Both the position numbers and the translations under genes were made by a program. The notes under the pieces were generated by a model. That model worked only from the letters and a program-made list of their open reading frames with translations. It searched no databases and was not told the origin of the DNA. Shown piece after piece: positions 25,505-33,955 of a stretch of DNA of 64,000 nt (positions are counted from its first letter, which is position 1; every line of letters starts with the position of its first letter). Source of the stretch: Planctomycetota bacterium (GTDB lineage Bacteria; Planctomycetota; SZUA-567). The stretch lies in the NCBI GenBank assembly GCA_031270145.1, contig JAISYD010000211.1, positions 1 to 64,000 on the forward strand, written 5' to 3'.

Positions 25505-26479
25505 CTACTTGTTCACCACGTTTACGGGACTGCCCTTGGCGAAGGCGGCCAGGTTGTCCACCGCTATGTTCATCAGCCGGATGCGCGCCTCCTTGGGAGC
25601 CCAGGCTATGTGGGGAGTGATATGGCAGTTCCGGGTTCGGGGCAATTTGTTGTCGGGGGCGATGGGTTCAACCTCGACCACGTCCGAGCCGAAACCGGCC
25701 ACCTTGCCGCTTTCCAAGGCTTCGACCATGTCCTCCTCCACCACTAGGGGTCCGCGGGAGGTGTTGATGATGATGACCCCGTCCTTCATCCTGGCTATGG
25801 TCGACTTGTTGATCAATCCCCGGGTGGAATCAAAAAGCGGGACATGCAGGCTGATTACGTCCGATTTGGCCAGGGCGTCGTCGAGAGAGGCGTATTTAAT
25901 CGAATCGGTTTCCCGGGATTTATCCACATATTCATCGTAGGCAAGCACCTTCATGCCGAAAGCGACGGCGATCCCGGCCACCGTTTGTCCGATGCGGCCA
26001 AACCCGATTATCCCCATCGTCTTGCCCGCCAGTTCAATCAGGGGGTAGTCCCAATAGCAAAAATCCTCGGATTTTGCCCAGCGGCCGTTCTTGACCGTCT
26101 CGGCGTGATGCGCCACATGATGGCAGAATTCCAGCAAATGGGCGAAAACGAACTGGGCCACGGCGGTGGTTCCGTAGGTGGGGATGTTGGTGACGACAAC
26201 CCCCTTTTCCCTGGCGGCGTCGACATCCACGACATTGTAACCGGTGGCGAGGACCCCGATATATTTCACTTTTGGCTTGGAGTCGAGTATTTCCCGGGTT
26301 ATGGGCGTCTTGTTGGTTATGACCGCGTCGGCGTCGGCGATGCGGTCGATAATTTTGGCCGTCTCCTCCTTTTTGGTGGTGGTGCGGTCATAGCAGACCA
26401 ATTCCCCCAGTTTTTTGAAGCCGTTCCAGTCGATGTCGCCGGGATTTAGGGTGTAACCGTCCAATACGACAATTTTCAT
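25505..26479 (-). CDS. D-2-hydroxyacid dehydrogenase (glycerate/hydroxypyruvate reductase-like)
   Basis: A 324-residue NAD-dependent oxidoreductase. It has a substrate-domain pattern LATGYNVVDVDAAREKGVVVTNIPTYGT, the Rossmann motif GIIGFGRIG (156-164), catalytic Arg242 in NTSRGPLV, an acidic residue in VVEVEPIAP (Glu269 or Glu271) and catalytic His290 in ITPHIAWAP. The sequence after TYGT (TAVAQFVFAHLLEF) is close to HprA-type glycerate dehydrogenases. The start is the ATG at 26479 with AGGGAG upstream, rather than the GTG at 26488. It follows the split transketolase genes, suggesting a sugar-acid or glycerate role. Confidence 0.9.
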   Translation of the reverse strand: MKIVVLDGYTLNPGDIDWNGFKKLGELVCYDRTTTKKEETAKIIDRIADADAVITNKTPITREILDSKPKVKYIGVLATGYNVVDVDAAREKGVVVTNIPTYGTTAVAQFVFAHLLEFCHHVAHHAETVKNGRWAKSEDFCYWDYPLIELAGKTMGIIGFGRIGQTVAGIAVAFGMKVLAYDEYVDKSRETDSIKYASLDDALAKSDVISLHVPLFDSTRGLINKSTIARMKDGVIIINTSRGPLVVEEDMVEALESGKVAGFGSDVVEVEPIAPDNKLPRTRNCHITPHIAWAPKEARIRLMNIAVDNLAAFAKGSPVNVVNK

Positions 26480-26589
26480 GGCGTCCACTCCCTTTTGGAA
26501 AACGAGATGGAAATTGGGGCTCGGCGGAAAATAAGCACCGCGAGTTTATCCGGCGCCTCAACAATACTCCGGCCGGTTGGAAGAACAAT

Positions 26590-27540
26590 TCATTTTCCCT
26601 TCTTGCGCGAAAGGACCCTTTTGGCCTTTTCCACGATTCTGTCGGGTGAAAGGCCATATTTTTCAAGGAGTTTTCCGTAATCGCCGGATTCCGCGAAACA
26701 ATCCTCGATCCCCAGGATCTCCAGGGGAACCGGGGATTCGCGGCCAAGGACCTCGGCCACCGCCGCGCCCAGGCCGCCGATGACGTTGTGTTCCTCGCAG
26801 GTTACCACCGCCCCGGTTTCCCTGGCGCATTTCGCAATCAGGGAGGCGTCGATGGGCTTGATGGTATGAATGTTGACTATCCGGGCGCGGATGCCCTCCT
26901 TGGCCAAAAGTTCCCCCGCCCGCAACGCCTGGACGTTCATGAAGCCGGTGGCGACAAGGGTGAGATCCGAGCCTTCGCGGGCCACGTACCCCTTGCCGTA
27001 TTCGAATTCGTAACCGGCTCCGAAAAGGCTTTTGGGTACTTCGGCCCGGGAAATGCGCAGATATACCGGGCCCGCCAGGCCGGCGGCGAAGCGGACCGCC
27101 CGCCGGGTTTCCTCCCCGTCGGCCGGGGAAATCACTTTCATGTTGGGCAGGGCCCGGAAAAAGGAGATGTCGGATATGGCGTGGTGGCTGGCGCCGTCAT
27201 AGGAATCGGAAAGGCCGGCATAGGTGCCGCAGAATTTTACCGGCAGGTTCTGGTAACAGGCGAGGCTGCGTATGGGATCGCCGGCCCGGAGCATCATGAA
27301 GGCGGCGAAGCAATGTACAAACGGGAGTTTTCCCTTTAGCGCCAGGCCGGCGGCCATTCCGGCCATATTCGCTTCGGCGATGCCGACATTGAAAAAGCGC
27401 TCGGGGAATTTGGCGCCGAAAAGGGAACTCTTGGAGGAGCCGGCCACATCGGCGTCCAGGACCACCAGGTTGGGCAATTCAGAGCCGAGTTCGGCCAGGG
27501 CCGCCCCGTAGGCGTCGCGCATGGCGATGGTTTCCATCAT
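26590..27540 (-). CDS. Transketolase, C-terminal subunit
   Basis: A 316-residue subunit carrying the pyrimidine-binding and C-terminal domains of a split transketolase. GIAEANMAGMAAGLAL contains the catalytic Glu56 that activates thiamine diphosphate. GTYAGLSDSYDGASHHAISDISF and VVTCEEHNVIGGLGAAVAEVLG are typical. The ATG overlaps the stop of the N-terminal subunit (ATGA), so the two halves are made in step. A second ATG three bases later is possible. Confidence 0.94.
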   Translation of the reverse strand: MMETIAMRDAYGAALAELGSELPNLVVLDADVAGSSKSSLFGAKFPERFFNVGIAEANMAGMAAGLALKGKLPFVHCFAAFMMLRAGDPIRSLACYQNLPVKFCGTYAGLSDSYDGASHHAISDISFFRALPNMKVISPADGEETRRAVRFAAGLAGPVYLRISRAEVPKSLFGAGYEFEYGKGYVAREGSDLTLVATGFMNVQALRAGELLAKEGIRARIVNIHTIKPIDASLIAKCARETGAVVTCEEHNVIGGLGAAVAEVLGRESPVPLEILGIEDCFAESGDYGKLLEKYGLSPDRIVEKAKRVLSRKKGK

Positions 27541-28367
27541 TTGGCCTCCAGTTCTTCGAGGGCGGCGGAGAATTCCGCATCCCCTATGGGTTTGCCGTGC
27601 CAGGCGTGATTGCCTTCCATGAACGACACTCCCTTGCCCTTTACGGTTTTGGCTATGACGATGACGGGTCCGCCGTTTTTGAGATCCCTGGCCTGGAGCA
27701 TCCGCTCATGGATTTCGGCCAGATTGTGCCCGTCCATTTCCAGGCAGTTCCAACCGAAGGCGGTCCATTTGGCCTTGACGTCGCCTAGCGGCATGATGTC
27801 GTCGACCTTGCCGTCGAGTTGAACCCCGTTGTGGTCGAGAATGGCGACAAGGTTGTCCAGCCGGTATTTGCCGGCGGCCATGGCCGCCTCCCAGACAATG
27901 CCTTCCTGGATTTCCCCGTCGCCGAGAAGGATGAAGACATTTTCCCCGGTTTTGTCGAGCTTCCCGGCCAGGGCGCGTCCGACCGCGGCGGAAATGCCGA
28001 GCCCAAGCGGTCCGGTGGAAAGTTCTATGCCGGGGAGCTTGTTGGCGCAGGGATGGCCCTGGAGCCGGCTGCCGAGTTGGCGGAGGCTGGCGAGTTCCTC
28101 CCCGGGAAAAAACCCCAGGTCGGCCAATATGATATACAGGATGGGGGCTCCGTGGCCCTTCCCTAGGATAAAAATGTCCCGATCCGGCTTTTCGGGGTTT
28201 CGGGGATCGAGACGCAGGATCTCGTTGTAGAGAATCGTGAGAATTTCCACGGCCGACAACGAACCGCCCGGATGGCCGGTTTGGATTTTGTGCAAAAGCT
28301 TAATCAGGCCGATCCTGAATTGCCCGCATTTCCCTTCGTATCGGGCGATCTTTTCCGCCGACAACAT
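27537..28367 (-). CDS. Transketolase, N-terminal (thiamine diphosphate-binding) subunit
   Basis: A 276-residue subunit with the thiamine diphosphate motif GDGEIQEG ... LDHN (149-180), His32 in QTGHPGGSLSAVE and His72 in LGKGHGAPILY. This is the usual length for a split transketolase A subunit. The ATG at 28367 has GGGGAGG about 9 bases upstream; the frame is open to 28613 but the extension has no family sequence. It is the first gene of an operon with the C-terminal subunit and probably the dehydrogenase, driven by the promoter at 28418-28445. Confidence 0.94.
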   Translation of the reverse strand: MLSAEKIARYEGKCGQFRIGLIKLLHKIQTGHPGGSLSAVEILTILYNEILRLDPRNPEKPDRDIFILGKGHGAPILYIILADLGFFPGEELASLRQLGSRLQGHPCANKLPGIELSTGPLGLGISAAVGRALAGKLDKTGENVFILLGDGEIQEGIVWEAAMAAGKYRLDNLVAILDHNGVQLDGKVDDIMPLGDVKAKWTAFGWNCLEMDGHNLAEIHERMLQARDLKNGGPVIVIAKTVKGKGVSFMEGNHAWHGKPIGDAEFSAALEELEAK

Positions 28368-28417
28368 ATGTTTGGGCCTCCCCTGACAAGAATGAACCCG
28401 GAAACCTCCAGATGAAA

Positions 28418-28445
28418 AGTATATTTTAGTTTGATTTTTAGGCAA
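28418..28445 (-). promoter_or_regulatory. Putative sigma-70 promoter of the transketolase operon
   Basis: On the minus strand TTGCCT (28445-28440) and TATACT (28423-28418) are 16 bases apart in an AT-rich stretch. The transcript would begin near 28411, about 44 bases before the ATG. It is the only clear -35/-10 pair in this gap. Confidence 0.45.
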
Positions 28446-28629
28446 GCGGTTTGGCCGGCGAATTGATTTCCCCCCCGGATCAACCGTGAATTCCGCCGGG
28501 CGCTCGCCCGGTCGGCGGCGAAGGTAAGCGGATCGGAGGCGAAACTGGAGAAGATTACGGGGTTGTTTTTCGTGAGCCCTTGGACCGCCTCGAACGCCGC
28601 TTCCCTTGCCCAAGGCTGGCCCCCGGCTC

Positions 28630-31260
28630 TCAGGTTTCGTCCCGCAGCCGGATGGAAATGCGGCGGTTGGCCGAGGCTTGGGCGGCGGCTTCGCCGGGAC
28701 AGGCGGCTTCGATGATGTTTATGCCGCAGCCGGCCGACCGGCCCAGCGAGTTGACCACGTCCATAAAAATAATGCCGGCGCGAATTTCGCACAATCCCTG
28801 TTCATTCCGTTTTTCATGGTTTTTCCTGACCAGGCTGCTTTTGGACTTGAAATCCTTTTCCAGCCGCTTGCCGTCGTCAAGAAGCTTCTTGCGGAGAACC
28901 GCCCCCCCGCCGGACGTTTCAATGCCGTCGGCATTGATGGTGATCGTTTTTTCCGCCAGTTTTAGTATCTCGTCGGCCGTCGACCTCAACTGGTTCATGT
29001 CGTTCACCGCCTCGGGGGTCAGGGCGATGGATTGACGGTTGGCCCGCCGGGCCAATTTCGAAATATGCTTGCCGATATCGGCCACTTTTTCCGCGTCGTT
29101 GACCGCATGGACCAGGCGGGGAAACATTTCGGCTTGGTTTTCGTTCAGGGTGGTTAGGGAAATTCCGCCTAGATATTTGGTGATGGCGGTTTTCAGTTCG
29201 TCCGTCTCCTCCTCCAGGTTTTTGGCGGCCCGGACCAGGTTTTCGTCCCAATCCGGCGTCGGCGCGTGCAGAAGGGCGGCATAGCCTTCGCGTTGGGATT
29301 CGCGGGCCTTGCCCAGCATTACCCCCACCTCGGCCCAAACCTGCCGGATCGCCAGGTAGGGAGTGGAAAGAAGATGGGGTTCAAGTATTCGCCGGGCGTC
29401 GCCCTCGTATTCATCCTCGGCGGGGGCGGAATGGATTAGAAAGCGGCAGAGGCGGGCGAATTGGGGAACGAAAAGAACAAAGACGGCGGTGCAGGTCGCA
29501 TTGAAAAGCGTATGGGCGTTGGCCAGGAAACGCGGCAGATTCTCGTTCCCGACGAAAACGTCGCCGGGGGTGAGAAGGTTGGCTAACTCCATGAAAATCG
29601 GCCGGCCCGGCCGGCCCGGCCACTCCACGTAATTAAGCAGGATCATTATCGCGACCCCGAAAACATTGAACATGACGTGGAAGCAGGCGGCGCGCTTGGC
29701 CGCGGCGCCGGTCCCTATGGAGGCGAGGGCGGCGGTTATGGTGGTTCCTATGTTGTCCCCCAGGAGTATTCCGAAGGCGGCATAGGGATCAATCAACCCG
29801 GCCGCGGCCACGGTGATGAGCATGCCGATTGTGGCCGCCGAACTTTGGAGGACGAGGGTGACCGCCAAGCCGCAACCGACCGCCTTCATGAATTGCCAGA
29901 TCGGGATGAAGCCGCCGGGTTCCGGCCGGCAATTGAGCCCCCGGAACAAGCTGGTCACCAGCAACGAATCGCGCAACTGCAGCAGTTCATCCGACATGAC
30001 GGTCATGCCAAGGAACAGCATGCCGAATCCTATGATGACGGACGCCCATGATTTGACCGCCTGGCGCTTGGCCAGGAAGAGGATGACCACGCCGATGGTG
30101 ATGGCCGGCAAGGCCATTCGGGCGAGATTCAAGGAGATGATCTGGGCGGTGAGGGTGGTCCCTATATTGGCCCCCATTATCACCCCGATGGCTTGTTCGA
30201 GCCGCATCAGGCCGGCGTTGACGAATCCCACCACCATGACCGTACAGGCGCTGGAACTTTGGATCAGCGCCGTCACCATCGCCCCCGCCCCGACCGCCAT
30301 GAAGCGGTTGGTGGTAAGCAGGCTGAGAAGATAGCGGAGTTTTTCCCCGGCCACGAACTGGAGGGATTCGGACATCATCCGCATGCCGAAGAGAAAAAGG
30401 GCCACCCCCCCCAGGAGCGATGTCGCGGACGACCAGGCGTCCAAGGCGAACAAGCTCACCACTATTGGTTCAAGGAAGGAGGTATTGCCCGGCAATCCCT
30501 TCAGGATGGAAATCCCCACGTCTATTCTGCCTTGGGAATCGCCGAATCTGAGATCGCTGACCGCCAGACCCGAGGCGTCGCTATACGCCAGCTTCCCCGA
30601 AAGCCTGGTTCCGGGGGGAGCCATCAACAGATTGAACCTGACCTCGCCTTCGTCCTCCCCCACATAAACGCCCGGGGCTTTTTCCAGCCGCACCGCCAGG
30701 GGGGAAGCGGCGGTCTGGCCGACCCGGCCATCCTGGGGGGCGCCGGTTATTTGTACCCCGCCCAGGACGGTAACCGATATTGGCGGGATCGTCCGGTAAT
30801 CCGGAGCGTAAGCCTCAATCCGATAGATGCCCGGCCGGTCGCCAACCAGGAAATCGACTTCGGCGGTTCCGGCCGCGTCGGTCACGGCCTCCGAGGGAAT
30901 CAATTCGCCGTTTTCGGCGCCGGCCGGCCGTTCCGCCAGCCGGAAGGCTAGGCGGATTCCCGCAACCGGGGCATCGGCGCCGGATTGGTCCCGGCCGAAG
31001 ACCATGAAACGCGGTTTTTGATCAAGCCGGCTTGCCAATGGGCTGGTCCTGGCGCCAACTCCATAAAGGGTCAGGCGGGTCGGAACCGGAGGTTCGGTTT
31101 CCTCGCAGCCGGAAATCAACATTAAGGAAAAGGATAGGACGATTATGGGAAAAAGGCGAACCGGGAGGGATGAAAAATTTGGGACCGCGCAACCGGAAAA
31201 ATTCAACCTGATTGGGTAATATAGGGATCGGTTTATTGGCTGGTTCAATCTTTTAGCCAC
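28630..31260 (-). CDS. Lipoprotein-anchored Na/Pi cotransporter with Ig-like and PhoU-like domains
   Basis: About 876 residues from a GTG at 31260. Order of parts: a lipoprotein-like signal ending FSLMLISGC (Cys52); a bacterial Ig-like domain (about 60-170); a linker; the NptA-type sodium/phosphate transporter core with two repeats (QSSSA 334-338 and GANIGTT 363-369; QSSAA 472-476 and GDNIGTT 501-507); and a PhoU-like helical domain (about 690-876). The frame is open to 31407, but the promoter at 31408-31436 would start transcription about there or later, so a downstream start (GTG 31260 with AAAGGG, or TTG at about 31206) is more likely. The Ig-like lipoprotein N-terminus is unusual for this transporter family. 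Confidence 0.85.
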   Translation of the reverse strand: MAKRLNQPINRSLYYPIRLNFSGCAVPNFSSLPVRLFPIIVLSFSLMLISGCEETEPPVPTRLTLYGVGARTSPLASRLDQKPRFMVFGRDQSGADAPVAGIRLAFRLAERPAGAENGELIPSEAVTDAAGTAEVDFLVGDRPGIYRIEAYAPDYRTIPPISVTVLGGVQITGAPQDGRVGQTAASPLAVRLEKAPGVYVGEDEGEVRFNLLMAPPGTRLSGKLAYSDASGLAVSDLRFGDSQGRIDVGISILKGLPGNTSFLEPIVVSLFALDAWSSATSLLGGVALFLFGMRMMSESLQFVAGEKLRYLLSLLTTNRFMAVGAGAMVTALIQSSSACTVMVVGFVNAGLMRLEQAIGVIMGANIGTTLTAQIISLNLARMALPAITIGVVILFLAKRQAVKSWASVIIGFGMLFLGMTVMSDELLQLRDSLLVTSLFRGLNCRPEPGGFIPIWQFMKAVGCGLAVTLVLQSSAATIGMLITVAAAGLIDPYAAFGILLGDNIGTTITAALASIGTGAAAKRAACFHVMFNVFGVAIMILLNYVEWPGRPGRPIFMELANLLTPGDVFVGNENLPRFLANAHTLFNATCTAVFVLFVPQFARLCRFLIHSAPAEDEYEGDARRILEPHLLSTPYLAIRQVWAEVGVMLGKARESQREGYAALLHAPTPDWDENLVRAAKNLEEETDELKTAITKYLGGISLTTLNENQAEMFPRLVHAVNDAEKVADIGKHISKLARRANRQSIALTPEAVNDMNQLRSTADEILKLAEKTITINADGIETSGGGAVLRKKLLDDGKRLEKDFKSKSSLVRKNHEKRNEQGLCEIRAGIIFMDVVNSLGRSAGCGINIIEAACPGEAAAQASANRRISIRLRDET

Positions 31261-31407
31261 CAACCACCCTTTCGGAAAAGGCTTGTGCATTGTTCGGGAC
31301 GGAATTATACTTGGCTGAAAACAAAGCGCGAATAGGTTCACGAAGGCAACCGGCCGCCCCGCGGAGGGGAAATCCCCGTCGAACCGGTTGGGCTTTGACC
31401 ATACCAA

Positions 31408-31436
31408 AATATATCCTCGATTCGGGGTTTTGGCAA
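31408..31436 (-). promoter_or_regulatory. Strong putative sigma-70 promoter for the Na/Pi cotransporter gene
   Basis: On the minus strand TTGCCA (31436-31431) and TATATT (31413-31408), each one base from consensus, are separated by exactly 17 bases. The -35 overlaps the Shine-Dalgarno of the divergent cysteine-rich gene. Predicted transcription start is about 31401, giving a leader near 140 bases. Confidence 0.6.
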
Positions 31437-31446
31437 GGAGAAAACC

Positions 31447-31605
31447 ATGATTGAAAACAATGCCTGTTTAAACCGGGAAAACAACCAACGGAATTGCAAT
31501 TGCTCCAATACCGCCTGCGACAATCACGGCATCTGCTGTCGGTGCGTTTTGGCTCACCGGGACAAGGCGCATCCGCCGGCCTGCCTGAGACATTTTGAAA
31601 AATGA
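31447..31605 (+). CDS. Cysteine-rich 52-residue protein (DUF6485-like)
   Basis: A very small gene: ATG at 31447, TGA at 31603-31605, AAGGAG ending 6 bases before the ATG. The product has eight cysteines, arranged as one near the N-terminus (Cys7), then CNC, TAC, ICCRC and PAC. Two histidines follow CRC (AH at 36-37 and AH at 41-42). This pattern resembles the small DUF6485 proteins as recalled and suggests a bound zinc or iron-sulfur cluster. Function is unknown. It is divergent from the Na/Pi transporter gene. Confidence 0.75.
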   Translation: MIENNACLNRENNQRNCNCSNTACDNHGICCRCVLAHRDKAHPPACLRHFEK

Positions 31606-31722
31606 GGGGGACATGGCTGTCTGGCGTTGCAAGGTGAAACATTTCAACCCGTGACAAAATCGTTACCGCCATGGAGAGGTTTTTCCCCAAGCGAATATTT
31701 GTTTCGGAGATTCCCCGAAGTT

Positions 31723-31814
31723 GTCGACTTTTAAAGGAAATCGGGCCAACCGCCGCCCGATTTCCTTTAAAGATTAAACCGCTTGCGTTTGTTTGATTTC
31801 CTTCAAAAGTCAAC
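31723..31814. repeat. Interspersed hairpin repeat, 92-bp compound copy with terminal repeats
   Basis: The ends GTCGACTTTTAAAGGAAATC (31723-31742) and its complement GATTTCCTTCAAAAGTCAAC (31795-31814) form a 20-bp imperfect terminal repeat. Inside, the left arm can also pair perfectly over 17 bp (31730-31746 with 31755-31771) around CAACCGCC. Two alternative right arms therefore compete for one left arm. The terminal GTYGACTTTTA is shared with the ends of the family B element at 9406. Confidence 0.75.
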
Positions 31815-32032
31815 TGAAGTTGTTTGAATTGTTTTTCCCTTGCGTTTCAATTAATTCCATTTAAGATACTCGGAGGAAGGGCAAAATTCACGTCTCTCAA
31901 CCCATAATTCCAGGCTAACGCTTGGGAAAAGGTTTAATTGCCCGGCAATTCAAGCGAATTGGGTCGGAAGTTTTGAGGGACTATTGTTGTAACGTTCACA
32001 AAATCATGATCTTCACCAAATTATAGCATTGT

Positions 32033-32068
32033 CGTCCGGAGTCGGTTCCGGACGGCGGTTTTTATTTT
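32033..32068 (+). terminator. Terminator-like hairpin in the rplS leader (possible attenuator)
   Basis: An 8-bp stem CGTCCGGA/TCCGGACG (32033-32054, loop GTCGGT) is followed after four bases by TTTTTATTTT (32059-32068). It sits 14 bases before the rplS ATG, with no gene ending just upstream on this strand. Leader attenuation of rplS is therefore more likely than termination of another gene. Confidence 0.55.
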
Positions 32069-32082
32069 CCCTGGAGTGAATC

Positions 32083-32472
32083 ATGAATCCGATTATTGCC
32101 GAGTTGGAAAAGGAAAACAGCAAAAAAACCATTGATTCCTTTTGGGTGGGGGATACGGTTGATGTGCATGTGAGAATCATCGAAGGCGAAAAGGAACGCA
32201 TTCAGATTTTCAATGGCGTGGTCATCGCCAAAAAGAAGGGCGGCATGAATGCGAGTTTCACGGTTCGGCGTCTGGTGGCGGGAGAAGGCGTCGAACGGGT
32301 TTTCCCTCTTCACGCCCCCAGGGTGGAGAAGATCGTAGTCAAGCGGCGTGGCCGTTCCCAGCGGGCCAAACTGTATTATCTGCGGGATCGGGTGGGCAAA
32401 GCCACCCGGCTCAAGGAGGAAAACCGTCCTTCACGAGGCTTGGCCAGGGAAAAGGATGCGGCCGGAAAATAA
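32083..32472 (+). CDS. rplS: Large-subunit ribosomal protein L19
   Basis: L19 lies at the 30S-50S interface. The 129-residue product matches the family: [85 protein letters not shown] and [18 protein letters not shown]. The C-terminal tail is slightly extended. It is not preceded by rpsP-rimM-trmD as in many bacteria. It heads its own string of genes after a terminator-like leader. The next gene starts 17 bases before its stop. Confidence 0.98.
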   Translation: MNPIIAELEKENSKKTIDSFWVGDTVDVHVRIIEGEKERIQIFNGVVIAKKKGGMNASFTVRRLVAGEGVERVFPLHAPRVEKIVVKRRGRSQRAKLYYLRDRVGKATRLKEENRPSRGLAREKDAAGK

Positions 32473-33955
32473 TCTCGCGGCCCTGGCGGCGATTTTCTGG
32501 CTGTCCTCCGGCGTCATATCGGCCTTGGCCGGCGAATCCCTGGACGAATGGCTGGATCGGGCCGCCGATCCAGTCTTAAGCCGGCGCGAGCGGGAATTCG
32601 CCTCAAGACAAGTTTTAATGCTTGCCGACGATTCGGCAAGCATTATTGTTTCCGCCTTGGCGGAAAGGGATCCCGGCAAACGTCTTCGCCGCCAGGCGGC
32701 GGCCAGACTTTTGGGAGAGTTGGCCCTTCCCGAAGCCGAGGCGCCGCTTATCGAGGCGTTTTTCGCGGAGGATCCGATTTTAAGCGAAACCGCCGGAGCG
32801 GCTCTGGCCAAGTTGTATTCCCGGCTGGATCCCGCCAATTTATCGCGTCTGTTAAGCCAGGACAAGCCAATCGCCGCGGGGTTCCCGCCCCCACCCGGAA
32901 GCGGACTTGACGACTGGCTGTCCCTGTCGCTGGCGGGGAGCGGGTCCACCGAGCGTTTTCGAGCCGTGGTCATGCGGGCGATAGCCGTCAAATATGCCCG
33001 AACCGGAGGTCTTGACCAAAGGCTTCTGCCGCAGGTCTTGGCCTGCCTTTCGAATGGCGGGACGGAACTGCGGATCTGGTCGGTCCAAGCCGCCGCCCTG
33101 TCCGGCGAAGCGGCGGCGGCGGAAAAAATAGTAACGCTACTCTATTACGAGACTCATCCCGGTTTGTTGATTCAGGCTCTCCGGTTCTTGGCGGAGTCGC
33201 GGCTGGCCGCCTACCTTCCGGCGGCGGAACGCCAGGCGGCGCACGCCGATCCCTTGGTGGCCATTGAAGCCCTTGCCGCCCTTGCCGCCCTTGGCTATGG
33301 AGGGGCCGTGTTTCCCCCCGGTCCCGGCGCCCGGTCCATCGCCGGCTATATTCATCACCCTTCCACTCCGGTCCGGCGGCGGGCCATAGAACTGCTGGGC
33401 TTGAGCAGGAACCCCGCCGCCATCGAATATTTGGAAGCCGCCCTGTTTGATCGGGTCGGAGCCAATCGGGCCGCCGCCGTTCGCGCCCTGGCGAAGATCG
33501 GCTTCGCCGGTTTGGCCGGGAGCCTGTCGCCGCTTCTGCGGGACGGCCGGCCCGAGGTGAGGACCGAGGCCGCCATCGCCCTGGCCGGAATGGGAGTGGT
33601 GGGAGTCACCGCCAGGGTGTTGGAGGATTTGGCCGGCGAGTCGCCGCCTTTTCGCCGGGCGGCGGCGAGGAGCCTGGGCGCGATGGGCGATGCCAGGGCG
33701 ATCCCGGCGCTCTTGGAGGCCCTGGAGGATCAAGATTTGGAACTGGCCTGCCTGGCGGCCGAATCACTGGGGGAAATGGCCGGAAAGGAATTGGGCGCCA
33801 ACCTGTTCGCTCGCCTTGTCTCCCGCGGTAATCCCGTGCTAGCCGACGCCATCCGTCTGGCGCTAAGGAAAATTTACCAGGACGATCCGGGCGATTCGCC
33901 CGGAGCTTGGGGATCCTGGGCCAGACGGAACCGCTTGTCGGGAGGTTCCCCTTGA
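32456..33955 (+). CDS. Exported HEAT-repeat protein
   Basis: A 499-residue protein with a signal-like N-terminus ([23 protein letters not shown]) followed by repeated helical pairs of HEAT/PBS-lyase type. Examples are [76 protein letters not shown] and [25 protein letters not shown]. Such solenoids bind other proteins; no enzyme motif is seen. The start at 32456 gives the signal sequence and overlaps the end of rplS by 17 bases. It ends exactly where the next gene begins. Confidence 0.82.
   Translation: MRPENNLAALAAIFWLSSGVISALAGESLDEWLDRAADPVLSRREREFASRQVLMLADDSASIIVSALAERDPGKRLRRQAAARLLGELALPEAEAPLIEAFFAEDPILSETAGAALAKLYSRLDPANLSRLLSQDKPIAAGFPPPPGSGLDDWLSLSLAGSGSTERFRAVVMRAIAVKYARTGGLDQRLLPQVLACLSNGGTELRIWSVQAAALSGEAAAAEKIVTLLYYETHPGLLIQALRFLAESRLAAYLPAAERQAAHADPLVAIEALAALAALGYGGAVFPPGPGARSIAGYIHHPSTPVRRRAIELLGLSRNPAAIEYLEAALFDRVGANRAAAVRALAKIGFAGLAGSLSPLLRDGRPEVRTEAAIALAGMGVVGVTARVLEDLAGESPPFRRAAARSLGAMGDARAIPALLEALEDQDLELACLAAESLGEMAGKELGANLFARLVSRGNPVLADAIRLALRKIYQDDPGDSPGAWGSWARRNRLSGGSP

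Larger units (their letters stand above)
31606..32082. other. 477-bp region: hairpin repeat and rplS leader
   Basis: No gene is seen. It contains the interspersed hairpin element at 31723-31814, a small palindrome AATTGCC-C-GGCAATT at 31936-31950, and a terminator-like hairpin at 32033-32068 directly before rplS. The DNA is AT-rich compared with the rest of the window, consistent with promoter sequence. Candidate -35/-10 pairs for rplS are weak (for example TTCACA at 31995 with TTATAG at 32021, spacing 20), so no promoter is called. Confidence 0.6.

Noticed and set aside
27537..28613. Longer start for the transketolase N-terminal subunit (358 codons)
   Set aside because: The extra N-terminus is basic low-complexity sequence spanning the promoter; the ATG at 28367 has a strong Shine-Dalgarno and family-like length.
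31395..31446. A plus-strand promoter for the cysteine-rich gene (TTGACC at 31395)
   Set aside because: No acceptable -10 hexamer lies 16-18 bases downstream.
25405..31814. Short repeats considered as a CRISPR array
   Set aside because: The copies are kilobases apart, palindromic and lack regular spacers; no cas gene is present.
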